From Heterocephalus glaber (lineage: Eukaryota; Chordata; Mammalia; Rodentia; Bathyergidae): a stretch of 64,000 bases of DNA. Below the pieces are notes generated by a model. The model worked only from the letters and a program-made list of their open reading frames with translations, made no database searches and was not told the DNA's origin. Location: NCBI RefSeq assembly GCF_000247695.1, contig NW_004624734.1:10238658-10302657 (forward strand), given 5' to 3'. Of this stretch, positions 11,720 to 21,949 are shown one piece after another. Each line of letters opens with the position of its first letter. Position 1 is the first letter of the stretch. The position numbers and the translations under genes are program-made.

Positions 11720-11890
11720 GTGGTTGGCATTGGGTGTTAGGTGTTGGGTGTTGGATGTTGAGTGTTGTGTGATGAGTGAAGGGTGGTGGGTATTGGGTGG
11801 AGGGTGTTTGGTGGTGGATTTGCGGTGTTGGGTTGTGGGCATTGGGTGGTGAGTGTTGGGTAGAGGGTAATGGGTGTTGGGTGTTGGATG
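11720..11890 (+). repeat. GT-rich minisatellite (TTGGGTG-type units)
   Basis: About 170 bases consist almost only of G, T and a few A. They are built from degenerate 6-8-base units such as GTGTTGG and TTGGGTG. Strand asymmetry is extreme (nearly no C on the plus strand). Opposite-strand frames show matching His/Pro/Thr repeats, which are low-complexity artefacts. Confidence 0.85.
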
Positions 11891-11894
11891 GGTT

Positions 11895-12335
11895 CTGTGA
11901 TCACATCCTTGGCCTCTGCAGCTCTCCCACGTACACTGAAGGAGACCAGACCTGGGAGACTCCCTGGCCCCTCAGCCCCAAGCCACTTACTCTATGGCTA
12001 AGGAAACCGAGGCCAACTCAGGGTCAGGCATGAAGCTCGCTTACATCACTGAAGTATAAAGGGGTAGTCACTTGGAGACACATGGCCCTCATGCAGTACC
12101 AGGGCAGCTTGACCGCAGGAGTCCTAGGACTGAGAACCACAGTCCTTCCCCTGTGCCTGGTTTACAGGCTGCTCCCTGAGCTCCAGGTCATGCAGCCACC
12201 GCGGAGAGGCAGAAGTGATGCCATCTCAGTATCAAGTGACAAGCTGTAGCTCAGCTTCAGTCAGGAGACAGCCCAGGCCCAATCAGCCATTGCTGGAGAA
12301 GGAGTCACTTGGAACAAAAATATCATGTTTAGCAG
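11895..12335. other. Unassigned non-coding DNA
   Basis: No clear repeat or gene. A segment near 11995-12030 ('ctaaggaaaccgaggcc') may be a MIR scrap. Confidence 0.4.
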
Positions 12336-12339
12336 GCCA

Positions 12340-12560
12340 TTGATGGGGCCCTTAGGATGTGCTGGGCACAATGCAAGCATTTTGTCAGCTTTCTCCCAGC
12401 CACCACACGAAGTGTGTGTGCGTTGCATCCGCATTTTACAGATGAGCAAACTGAGATTTGGAGAGGTGACGTCACTAATGCAAGGATGCAAAGCACAAAC
12501 ACAAGTGTGACTGGGACTTGAAGCTGGCAGTGGCTTCAGAGCTCATGTCCTAAGCTGCTG
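12340..12560 (+). mobile_element. MIR SINE
   Basis: It contains 'aggatgtgctgggcacaatg', 'cattttacagatgagcaaac' and 'gagatttggagaggtgac', in the correct order. One of the better-preserved MIRs here. Confidence 0.8.
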
Positions 12561-12734
12561 CCTGGACGGCCCACATGGCCAGTCTGTTGCAGCCACGTGG
12601 GAAGTAGCAGAGAATTCCAGAAAAGGGGGTGGGAAGGAAGACTGCCCAGTAGTGGTCACCAATGAAAGGCACATGCAGCGGGTTGCTGGCAAAACTGGAT
12701 TCATTATTTTAGTTTACGGCACCCATGGCCAGAC

Positions 12735-12850
12735 ACTGTTCTGCCATCTCCAGAGGTGAGAACTACACCCACTGCACAGGAAGGGAAAGTGAGGCAGATG
12801 GGGAGCTGTCAGGCTCTCAGCATGTCTGAGCTGGACTCACATTCTGTGTG
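12735..12850 (+). mobile_element. MIR SINE fragment
   Basis: 'ctgcacaggaagggaaagtg' is followed by 'gagctggactcacattctg', which fits a diverged MIR core. Confidence 0.5.
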
Positions 12851-12897
12851 AAAGGAGTACTGAATCTTTCCCTGCCGTGAGGCTGTCTATGAGGAAT

Positions 12898-12955
12898 GTG
12901 AGTGTGTGTGTGTGAGTGTATGCGCACACATGGGCATGGTGTGTACACACACGTG
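12898..12955 (+). repeat. Imperfect (TG)n tract
   Basis: Alternating purine-pyrimidine sequence (TGTGTG, then TGCGCACACATG) with potential for Z-DNA. Confidence 0.75.
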
Positions 12956-12959
12956 CAGG

Positions 12960-13415
12960 CATCTCAGTCACGACTGCCAGTGCTCAGCCTGGCATTTCCC
13001 TGCCCACCTGCCTGAGCTCCTCCTACCACCCCCCAGAGTCTGCTTTACTTTGTCATTAGCTTGGCCTTGGGCTTGGAAAGCGAATGTCATCCTGAAATGA
13101 CAGCTGGCAGCCCTCGCGAACCAAGGCCTTTTGCTTTGAAATGGATGATCCAGGCTCTGACTAAGGACTCTATCAGTGGGGTGTGTGCCCAGGAGAGGTG
13201 GTTCTGGCTCAGAGGCATCGCCCCCATCCTCTGCCTGGGCCCCCAAACACCATGTAGGGCTCCTTCTAAGTCCCCGCGTGGCTCCTAACTTCTCAGCCAA
13301 CCTGGGGTGGGTGCACCCTTGGGCAAAACCGCCACTGTGGATTGTAATTATGTCCTTATTCTGAGTCACACCCCCCAAACAACTGGTCAGGGGTCCATCT
13401 GTCAGCATCTGAGGC
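12960..13415. other. Unassigned non-coding DNA
   Basis: A 202-codon minus-strand frame spans 12968-13576, but it overlaps plus-strand frames and a MIR and has no recognisable domain. I treat it as chance. Confidence 0.45.
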
Positions 13416-13419
13416 TCAT

Positions 13420-13530
13420 TTCCTGCTGACACCTCCGTCAAGTCATGCACTCTCCTGACCTGTTTCCTTCCCCAGGAAAGGGGGAGAATAATACTAATAT
13501 GAATACTTCCTTCTCTGGTCTGCAAAGGGC
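13420..13530 (+). mobile_element. MIR SINE fragment
   Basis: 'gtcatgcactctcctgacct' precedes 'aggggagaataatacta', matching the MIR 'aaaatggggataataata' region. Confidence 0.6.
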
Positions 13531-14069
13531 TCAAGGAGGAAGGACAGCGAAGGGACCTGGGGCTGCAAGAATGCACAGCTGTTTACATTACTCCCACTTT
13601 GGTTCTGTGTGATGCTCTCCAAGGTAAAGGGGTCTTCAAGGGGGGGTGGCTGCATGGCAGGTGGGCCAGTGAAGCTCAGACCAATGCGTCCCACAGGGAG
13701 GAGGATTTATCAGGCCATTGTCTGAGCTTGTTCTCACTGCTTGCAGACATCCTCAGGGCGGTCTCACAGTCCCACCCCCCGCAGGTGGGATTATTGTCCA
13801 CAGTTGCCCCGGGGAGTCTCTTCACTTTGGCCTGTCATGGGCCACCCTGGCCACAGTCTCTTTTTTCATCACTTAACAAAGATAGATTTCAGGCAGCAGG
13901 AAATACTGATTAGATCGAGTCTCTAAACCACTCTGCTGTCTTCTCCAAAACACTGATGATAGTTTTCTGGGAAATCTCCTGGAAACAGAACTTTTCACTT
14001 CAGAGAATGGGCTCCATTTCCCTGTTTAAACTCCGAGGTCTGAGCGTGGTGCTGTTGGAGAAATGTTGC

Positions 14070-14354
14070 TGGATGGCTGGATGGATGGGAGATGAGAAAA
14101 GCGAGAGGGTGGGGGATGGAGGGATGAAGATGATGGATGGAAAGATAGGTGGATGAAGGAGGAATGATGGATGGATGAGTGGATGGAAGGAAGGAGGAAG
14201 GCTGGATGAAGGAGGGCTGGAAGGGTGATTGATAGGTGTGGATGAATAGATGGATGGAAGGAAGGAGGGAAGGTGGATTGAGGGATGGATGGGTAGATGG
14301 ATGGAAACAAGGATGGAGGGATGACAGGTGGTGGGTGGGTGGATGGGTGGATGG
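14070..14354 (+). repeat. (GATG)n / (GGAT)n satellite
   Basis: About 285 bases of degenerate GATG and GGAAG tetranucleotides. The minus-strand frames of 133 and 144 codons over it (runs of Pro, Ser, His and Ile) are pure tandem-repeat artefacts. Confidence 0.92.
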
Positions 14355-14359
14355 GGCAG

Positions 14360-14545
14360 GAGCCTGGCAGTAAATGAGACACCATTCCTGCTTCAAGGAG
14401 CCGACGGCCCGTGGAGAAGAGGCTCATTGTCACAGTGCAGTCCAATAAGAGTGAGCACAAAGGAGGGGATGGCTCATTGTGGGGGCCCAGGCCCCTTGGA
14501 CAGCAGTCAGACGGGCTTCTTGGAGGAAGGGAATGGATTGAGTCT
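14360..14545 (-). mobile_element. L2 fragment next to the GATG satellite
   Basis: It reads as reverse-complement L2 3' sequence: 'aaatgagacaccattcctgc', 'ttcaaggagc', then 'aataagagtgagcacaaagg' and 'gggcttcttggaggaagg'. Confidence 0.55.
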
Positions 14546-14549
14546 TCCT

Positions 14550-15145
14550 AGATGGTCGTGGCTCAGCAGGTGACATTGATGTCTATTCTTGAATACATTT
14601 CTTATCAGGCTGTTGTGACTTTTCATTTATTTCTGAGTGTTTTATGGAGACTTTGGTACCCTGGTTTTCTATAGAGAATGAGGTCTGCTATTTCCTTTGA
14701 CCACAGATTGTTTCTGTGTGGCCCTTTTGGCACCCTGGGCTTGGCACTGAGAAATCTGCCATTGACTGTGGGGTAGCCTTGGCTGCAGGGCTCTCCCTGC
14801 AAGAGCTTGAGACCCTCACTCGAAATGGCCTGGTGAATCCTAAGGGCCTGCACACAGGGCTTCCCCTGCTAACTGCAGTGAGCGCCTACACATTCCTCTT
14901 ACCCAGAGCAGCTATCGCCTCCTTTGGACAGCCTTCCAGGATCACCTCTTGTCACTCACCTTGGCACCCCGTCAGGTCCTTCCCCCTCTCCTCCCATTCA
15001 TGCTGGGCTGACCTGCAGCCTGGTACCATTACTGCCTCTCCTTGAATCCAACACAGCCTCAGGAAGGTTGTACAATAACTGAAAAAACAAATGGCCAAAT
15101 GACTAAATTAAGTGCCAATTTCCATGACCTCTCACCAGAAATCCA
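14550..15145. other. Unassigned non-coding DNA
   Basis: No repeat or gene recognised. A 109-codon frame at 14716-15045 resembles nothing known. Confidence 0.4.
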
Positions 15146-15149
15146 TCCT

Positions 15150-15240
15150 GGCACAATTACTGAGCCTCAGGTTCCTTACCTGAAAAAGATTTGACTGGAT
15201 GGTCTGAGATCTCTTTTACTTCTAATATCTAAAATTTGCT
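15150..15240 (+). mobile_element. MIR-type SINE fragment
   Basis: 'ctgagcctcaggttccttac' is followed by 'gactggatggtctgagatct', a typical MIR variant that runs into 'ctaaaattt'. Confidence 0.55.
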
Positions 15241-15254
15241 TGAAATGTATGTTC

Positions 15255-15330
15255 ACTGTGCTGGGGATCAAGCCCAGGACTCTTCACATGCTAGGCAAGT
15301 GCTCTGCCCCTAAGCTACATCCTTAGCTCA
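15255..15330 (-). mobile_element. ID-type tRNA-derived SINE, minus strand
   Basis: The plus strand is the reverse complement of a rodent ID element: 'gtgctggggatcaagcccag', 'catgctaggcaagtgctctg', 'taagctacatccttagctc'. ID elements derive from the BC1/tRNA-Ala lineage. The element is short and diverged, so it is an old copy. Confidence 0.85.
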
Positions 15331-15334
15331 ATTT

Positions 15335-16735
15335 GCTTTTTATGCACAATGTGAAATTTAACTGAGTATCTTGTATTTTAACTGACAGTCCTATACAGGA
15401 TTCAATTTAATTCGTCAAGACATAGTGAATCCCCATTATGAGCTGTTATTGTAATAATCACATTCACCTTGGGGAGCTGGTAGGCATACACACCACATCC
15501 CGATCATTTTTACTCTCCACCTTGCCTTCCCTCTTCCTCTTTACCCACCTGTGCATGGCCAGCCCTTGGGCTGTTCCCATAGGCAACCCCCAGGCTCCAC
15601 CTCCCCAGCACTTGGCCTCCTGGCCCTCTGGGATCTGGCAAATAACACCCCCCAACACCCTCACACAAATTCCCCTGTTTCCAGCGTGCACATGCCCTCT
15701 GGGAGGGCCTCAGTGTCTTCCGGGAAGGAACTGGCTCTTCTCTCCCTCCTCCCTTCCCTTCCCAGATCTGTGACTGCTCCAGGCAGCCCTCAAGTTCCAG
15801 GCCCTGGGGATGCTGGGGAAAGTGGAGGGCCAGGAGAAGATGCTGGAGGCCAAGGATGACCTAATCACACCCCTCACCACCACCACCCCGGGTCAGTTAT
15901 TTTTAGGAAACGACACTCACAGAGCGCTCCCCAAGGCACACTGGTGGCGCCCACTTCCGGCAGCATGAAGGTAGTGAAGGTCGAGGTCCTGCCAGCCCTC
16001 TTATCCTCCTTTCAAAGCAACTCTCCTCACACCCTCAGGAGGCTTCCTGACGCTTTCTGCCCCCAGCCAGACTTGCTGCTGCCACCCAGTGAAGAGCCTT
16101 TCTGGCATCGCCACAGTACCATCTTTTCACAGCCGTCCCAGGGCACAGGGAAGGGCCAGGCTCAGAGTAGGAGAGCTCAGAGAGCAGGCCTTGCCCCACC
16201 CAGCTCATGACTCTGGGGCCAGGGTACATCTTAGAGAATTCCTTTCCCTTTCTGCTCTGGACACTAATGCTCAATGCTGACCCCTTTTCTTGGAGAGGTT
16301 GAAACAGCCATTGTCTGACAAAGCTACAGATCACCTTTGAGAAACTTCTGCATGATGATAGAGGCTGAAGTCCCAGCCTGGTCTTTTGGGGAAAAGGTGC
16401 CCCATGCTCACGGCATGCCTGGACTCCTGCTCCACCAGCCATTGCAGACAGTCGAGAGTGCTTCCTCCATGGCACCTTCAGAACCACTCCTGACCAAGTT
16501 TTCCCTTCTTGGACCCCGCTCATACGGGAATGAGGGACTTGCTGAGCACAGGTCACAGTTCTGGTCACAAAGAGCCAGGCAGGCCCAATGAGAAAACAAT
16601 GAGCCAGAGCAGAGCCATCTTGCCCTGGTGTTTCAGGACCCTGCCCCAAGGAGCAACCCTTGCCCACCAGGACTGTGTCTCTCATCCTGCCCTTCCATAC
16701 AGGGCCTCCGGGTGTGGCTCCCCCAAAGCCTCTCC
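15335..16735. other. Unassigned GC-rich DNA
   Basis: Contains a 237-codon minus-strand frame (16035-16748) opposite several plus-strand frames. I recognise no domain, and coding sequence on both strands at once is implausible. No repeats identified. Confidence 0.4.
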
Positions 16736-16739
16736 CTTG

Positions 16740-16915
16740 GCCATGCACCTTGTGACATTTACCAACTGCTTGCTTTCTTTATATGATGCTATTCCATCTT
16801 CCTCCCATCTCGGGAGGTGGACGTCCCTAGTCCTATTGCACAGATGAGAAAACTGAGGCTCAGATGGGCCATTTGACTTGGCCAAAGTGACTAGCCCAAA
16901 GGCTCAGAGGTAGAA
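16740..16915 (+). mobile_element. MIR SINE
   Basis: It contains 'attgcacagatgagaaaact' and 'gaggctcagatgggcc', then 'aaagtgactagcccaaaggc', as expected for a MIR core. Confidence 0.78.
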
Positions 16916-16924
16916 AGACGGACA

Positions 16925-17050
16925 GAACAAGGATTCACTTATTCATATCATCTCCTATTTGCTGAGGGCCTAACGGGTGCTGCCTGGCACAGAGGTGGCC
17001 CTCACTTTCCTGACACTAAGGTTCCAGAGGCTGTCCTGGGCCCCAGCAGA
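16925..17050 (-). mobile_element. L2 3'-end fragment, minus strand
   Basis: 'attcacttattcatatcatc' then 'atttgctgagggcctaacgg' and 'gctgcctggcac', the reverse-complement L2 tail and terminal region. Confidence 0.55.
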
Positions 17051-17054
17051 GCAA

Positions 17055-17695
17055 GGGTCTGTCCTGAGGCTGTGAGACAAAAGCGCCACAGGCATCCTCG
17101 GACCCAGCTCTAGCTTGTGCCAGGGACTTGCAGAGATTCATGTCTCCTCTCTGTGTCTTGGCCCTCCATCCATCATGTGCTCTGGCGCACAGGCTGCCAG
17201 CCACCGGGCTAAGATCTCCGGAGTCACCCTTCCTCCCTTTAATCTCCACCACTAGAGCCAGGGCTGTTGATCACTTCCGTGAGCTGCAGGAGATGATGGC
17301 AGCCTTATGGGGCTGTAATTTCCCAAGCCCCCGTCTTCTCTTCCCTCCTGCAAATTGATGGCACAGCACTGTCACCTGCAGGGACTGTACTTGTCATTGG
17401 AGTTGCAGCTCCCCTTGGCTCCCCATTGATTTCCTCTCTGGACTCATAAGCCAAGCCCGGCAGGCAAGAGCCGCATGTGTGGGGCCACAGAGGATGCCAG
17501 CCTGGTGCCTATGCCCACGCCAGCAGCTTCTATTTGTGCAGGGCTCCCTGTGGCTTGGCTGTTGAGCCCAGGCACCAGCCGGCTCCCATGGCTGGGCTTT
17601 CTGAGGCTGGGTGCCGGGAGCAAGAGTTCCTGGGGCCCAGAGCCTTCTGCTCAGCCTTGTGGAGGTGGGGCGAGCAGTTAGGAAAAACATCAGCA
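17055..17695. other. Unassigned non-coding DNA
   Basis: No repeat or gene recognised. Frames are short and overlap on both strands. Confidence 0.4.
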
Positions 17696-17699
17696 GTGA

Positions 17700-17935
17700 G
17701 TTTGTTATGAGTCACACTCTGCTAGACCCTTTACAGATGGCTCCTCATTCCACCTCCACAATGGTGGAATCATGTGACAGAGACACGTCTGGCTCAATTT
17801 TGAACACAAGGACAGTGAGACTCACAGGGGCCAAGTACCTTGTCCAAGGCCACACATCTATTAGGTAGCAAGGCTGAGATTTAAACCCTGAGTTGAGATT
17901 CTGCCCATGATCATTCCACTCTACTGCTAAGGTGG
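17700..17935 (+). mobile_element. MIR SINE
   Basis: Contains 'caaggacagtgagactcaca', 'taccttgtccaaggccacac' and 'gtagcaaggctgagatttaa', a well-preserved MIR core. Confidence 0.8.
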
Positions 17936-18284
17936 TCCAGAAGCTTACGGTCTGACTAACATCTTTCAAAGTCACAAGAGACCAATGTATAAGCCAGAAA
18001 GTAGGGTTATTGGTTTAAAGCAATTGATCTAATTTCTACAAGGCCTGGAATAATTTTCCTGGTTATCAGGGTTAAACCTGTCATCCACTGGATTTCAGTA
18101 GGCACAAGAGCAGAAGCAAAATTATGCATCCTTGGGGAATATTTTCCCAGAAAAGCCAGGTAAATTTTCCCAATCCCATTCATTGCACTCCTCTAGGGGG
18201 TGAGTGGATGGGGAGCTGTCACCAGCTGCTGGAGGGAAATTGGTTTGGTTTCCCTTTATCCCTCAGGATACTTTCTAGAATAAG

Positions 18285-18680
18285 GTCCTGGCCATCAATT
18301 GCTATGTAGTGAAACAACCCCAAACCTGATGACTGAACCCAACCACCATTTTGTTGCATGCACAAATTCAGTGGGCCAGGAACGTGGACAGGGCACTGAG
18401 GACATGCATTGTCCTCACAATGTCTGGAGTCTCAACTGGGAAGACTCAAAGCAGGTGACTCTAGTGGCTGGGGGTTGGGATCGGACTTGTACACCTGGGA
18501 CCTGGACTCTGATGCTTGTTTGAATCTGTCTGCGGTGTGTGGTCTTGCCAGCACCTGCTTCAGCCTCAGGAGTTTGACTCCTAAGCAATGGTGCCTGGGG
18601 GCTCTGAGAGCAGGGGTTCCAGCAAACAAGGCAGAGGCCGCGAGGGCTTCTGGGAGCTGTCTCTGAACTTACACAGCATC
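18285..18680 (-). mobile_element. MLT1-type LTR, minus strand
   Basis: The plus strand shows the reverse complement of an MLT1-like LTR: 'tagtgaaacaaccccaaacc', 'aattcagtgggccaggaacg', 'ggacagggcactgagg', 'ctcaactgggaagactcaaa' and 'gtggctgggggttgggatc'. The subfamily is not resolved. Confidence 0.6.
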
Positions 18681-18959
18681 ATGGTGGCCCTGCTGTATTG
18701 GCTGAACAGTTGCAAGGCCACCTAGGTTCTAGATAAGAAGATACGGGCTCAGTGCTCGAGGGGAAGAATGGCAAGGACTTGCACAAGGAGTTGGACAAGC
18801 ACAGCTGAATTAACTCCTGTGTCATTTTCTTATTTAAGGTTCAGCCCCACTTTCCCAAGATGACAGTTATGAAACCCTTACTTTGGGCTGGCGACAGCAC
18901 TTCCTATTTCCCGTGAGGAACATGCAGTTTCTCAGTCGGTTCAGGCACCTACACAACAC

Positions 18960-19275
18960 ACCATAATCCTGGTGCCTTATAAAAAACATGCCTACATCTC
19001 TCTCCGTTTTGGAGGCTGGGAAGCCCGAGATAAGGTCGCAGCAGATTTGGCATCCTGTTCGAGCTGCTTCCTGGTGCACAGATGGCATCTTCTTGCGGTG
19101 TCCTCACAGGGTGGAAGGGGTGAGACAGCTCTCTGGGCCCCCTTTCTGAGATTATTAATTAATGCCATTAAAAGGACTCCACCCTCATGACCCAAGCATC
19201 TCCCAAAGCCTTCACCTCTGAATGCCATCTCCTGGGGAGTGAGGATTTCAACATGAGCTTGGGGCCACATAGCAT
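18960..19275 (-). mobile_element. ERVL-MaLR LTR, minus strand
   Basis: 'tttggaggctgggaagcccg', 'tcttgcggtgtcctcacagg', 'ttaatgccattaaaaggact' and 'ctcatgacccaagcatctcc' match the reversed order of MaLR LTRs. Confidence 0.65.
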
Positions 19276-19632
19276 TGGAGCCACTGCAGGCTATCCTGCT
19301 CCCCCATTTACAGCTTCCAGCAGAACAATGGGGTGTTCCAATTACCCCCTGAGGATGGGTCAGAGGCACAATCCACGCTCCAGAGCACACGGCCTTGACC
19401 CCTGTTGTCCGCTTCACTTTGCTGCCTGCAAACCCACTTTGACCACTTTGCCCCTGTTTCCCAGGCTCACTGGCAGGCCCTGGCTGTTCCCTGCAGTTCT
19501 CTGGCCTCACTCAAACCCCCGAATAGAAGTTGGTTTCTTTCCCTCTTGCTCCCAGAGGGAAGTCTTATTTCTGTGTTAAACAGACACCCACTTTCCTATC
19601 GTGCTGGTTAAGCTGGCCTCTGATTAGTAGCT

Positions 19633-20017
19633 TGAGATATGGCCTGAGTATACCCTCCAAGGTCTCTGGCGTTGGAGCTTGGTCCCAGTGTGGCTGTGTC
19701 AGGAAGTAATTAGGTCACTGAGGTTCTGCCCTTGGAGGAATTGATGTCACCCTCACAGAAGCACAGCTAGCTCTGGAGGGACAGTTGGCATAAAAAGGAA
19801 GCCTGGCCCCTCCTGGTATCTCCCTGGCTTCCTGTCTTGCTGTGTGGCCTCTCCTTCTGGTATATATTCCTATCGTGATGCTGTCTGCCAAGATGTGCCA
19901 TAGCCAGAGAGGTCCTTGCTAGAGCTGTCATCATGCTGTTTGGATTTAAACCTCTTTTCTTAACTAAGTGCCTAGCCTCAGGTATTTCATTATAGTATCA
20001 GAAAACAGGCCACTACA
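19633..20017 (+). mobile_element. Solo ERVL-MaLR LTR with target-site duplication
   Basis: The LTR begins TGAGATATGG and ends CCACTACA. It is flanked by an identical hexamer GTAGCT (19627-19632 and 20018-20023). Internal landmarks are 'aagtaattaggtcactgagg', 'ggcataaaaaggaagcc' and 'tttaaacctcttttcttaac'. A solo LTR flanked by a duplication is the usual remnant left by recombination between two LTRs. No viral genes remain. Confidence 0.78.
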
Positions 20018-20346
20018 GTAGCTTATTAGATCATTTCACAATTAGAATGCATTATGAAGCTGTAACAATAAAAACTGGGAACAATCCAAATTGATCTTCA
20101 GCTGGGAAATGGACAAACAAACTATGATACTTCCATACAATGAAAAATATTCAACAATAAAAAGCAATGAACTATGGAACTCACAGCAACAGAGATGAGC
20201 CCTTAAATGCATTAAACTGAGTAAAAGAAGCCAGACTCAAAAGACTACACATGGTTTGGTGCCATTTATATGACAATCTGGAGTAAAGCAAAATTATTGA
20301 GACAGAAAATAGATCAAGACCCAGAGGTGGGGTAGGGCAGACTACA

Positions 20347-21046
20347 AAAGGGTTTGATAGATACAATGGAATATGTTGCAGTCTTAGAAGGAGAGGAAAT
20401 TCCATCAGTTACAACATGGATGAGCCTGAAGGATGTTATGGTTTGTGAAATAAAACAGTCAGAGAAAGATAAACAGATATGCTTCCATATCCAGAAGGAA
20501 TTGATTCTGGGATTCCTAAAGATCCTAAAATCTCTGCATGCTCAAGTACTTTATATAAATGGTAGAGGTTTGCTTATAACCTATGTATATTCTCTTGTGC
20601 TCTTCAAATCACCTCCAAATTACTTATAATATGGGATACAATGTAAGTGCTAAGTAAAATGGCTGTTACACTGCATTGTTTAGAGAATGTCAAGAAAACA
20701 ACAAGTTCAGTACAGATGCAGGTTTCCTCTCATATTTCCAATTCATGGTTGGTTGAATCTGTGAATGTGGGCCCCACAGATATAGAGGGCTGACTGGATT
20801 AGATGCCATTTATGTGCAGTGTCTAAAGAAGACAAATTCATAGAAACAAAAAGTAAAACATTGTTTTGGAGGGGTTTGGTGGGGCAATGGGGCATTGGTT
20901 AACAGTGTAGATACATTTGCAAGATGAAAACGTGATGTCTTTGTGCAACTATGTGAATGTATTTAACACCATTGTTGACTTAAAAATGGTTAAGATGGTA
21001 ATTTTTGTCACTTTTTAAAAAATCACAATTAAAAATAATTAAGAAG
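20347..21046 (+). mobile_element. L1M 3' end (copy B) inserted in copy A
   Basis: A second L1 3'-UTR begins again with 'acaatggaatatgttgcagtc' and 'gatgagcctgaaggatgtta'. After the Tigger it continues with 'ttcatagaaacaaaaagt' and 'aaaaatggttaagatggta', then an A-rich end. Similar 11-12-base sequences flank it (20347-20358 and 21047-21057, one indel and one mismatch), consistent with an aged target-site duplication. Confidence 0.68.
20498..20797 (-). mobile_element. Tigger-family (MER2-like) DNA transposon remnant
   Basis: It contains 'ctctgcatgctcaagtact', 'acttataatatgggatacaatg', 'gttggttgaatctgtgaatg' and the terminal 'agggctgactgg', the reverse of the usual TIR. It is a non-autonomous Tc1/mariner-type element with no transposase frame, inside L1 copy B. 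Confidence 0.65.
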
Positions 21047-21167
21047 AAAGGCTTGATGAAGCATTTTTGAGGTGATGGAATTATTCTGTAATTAGATTAT
21101 GGTGGTGATTCTCCAACTGTGGGTTTGTCAGACTCATGAAACTGGACACTAAGAAGAGAGTTTGGCT

Positions 21168-21625
21168 TGTGGGGAACTTGGCCAGAGGAATAAGTGATTA
21201 GAGCTATGAAAGGGGCCTGTGGGGCAAAAGCACATAGGCCCTGGAATGTATGATTAAAGATTAAGGAAGGATTGAAGGAGCAAAGACATGAGTGGAAAAC
21301 ACCAAAGTGCTTGGATTAGGGAAGAATGACAGGTTCAGCCATTGTCCTTACTGTTGCCTGATAAATTGCTTAGATTAACCTGAAGAATGTCACGTAGCAG
21401 AGCTGTGTTTGTTCCTTGACACAACTGCTCACCCAAGCAGTTTTTCTTCCTGTATTTCTTTGCAATAAAAGCCCAAATTCCCGGTTCGGGGCTACTCCCT
21501 TGAGACTCCTTTATGCTGGGTAATCTTGTTGGAACAGTCCCTCTGGGCCTCTTGGTATTTGGACCTAGTCTCATCTCCGAGTAATCTTTTCATCCTCTAT
21601 GCTGCCACAGCTGCACCCTGTGACA
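21168..21625 (+). mobile_element. Solo ERV-type LTR (458 bp) in L1 3' end
   Basis: The element starts TGTGGGGAACTT and ends CCCTGTGACA. It is flanked by TTGGCT (21162-21167) and TTAGCT (21626-21631), a 6-bp duplication with one change. A polyadenylation signal AATAAA lies at 21464-21469, placing U3-R before it and U5 after it. The L1 3'-UTR resumes exactly across the duplication. The length and 6-bp duplication fit a class II (ERVK-like) LTR, but the class is not proven. Confidence 0.68.
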
Positions 21626-21694
21626 TTAGCTGTATATAAATTATATTTCAGTAAACCTGATTCAGAGACACAAGAATAAACCATGTTCAATTAA

Positions 21695-21830
21695 TTTAAA
21701 TATTTCTAAATATTTCTTGAGCACTTAGTATGTGCCAGACACCATTCTAGGCGCTGATGGGATGGAGACAACTTTCATGGAGTGTCCATTTTTGTGAAGA
21801 TGTAATAAAATGCAATGATCAGATGGATTA
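21695..21830 (-). mobile_element. L2 3'-end fragment, minus strand
   Basis: 'atatttcttgagcacttagt', 'atgtgccagacaccattc' and 'taggcgctgatgggatggag' are the reversed L2 terminus. Confidence 0.65.
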
Positions 21831-21949
21831 ATGAGAAAAAAGAGATAGTCCAGAAACAGACAGATATAGCCAGCTGTCAATCTATCTAACTGTCTGTCTG
21901 TTACCTATCATCTGAATGTAATAGAAGATAAAGAGGGCATTCTAAGTTA

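Larger units (their letters stand above)
20035..21690 (+). mobile_element. L1M 3' end (copy A), host of later insertions
   Basis: L1M 3'-end sequence appears in three blocks, about 20035-20346, 21047-21167 and 21626-21690. The landmarks are in order: 'gggaacaatccaaattgatc', 'caataaaaagcaatgaac', 'gaagccagactcaaaagac', 'ggtgatggaattattctgta', then 'ctgtatataaattatatttc' near the 3' end. The gaps are occupied by another L1 3' end carrying a Tigger, and by an ERV-type LTR. Confidence 0.72.

Noticed and set aside
13995..14460. Two minus-strand frames of 133 and 144 codons with Pro/Ser/His repeats
   Set aside because: They translate a GATG tetranucleotide satellite in different phases.
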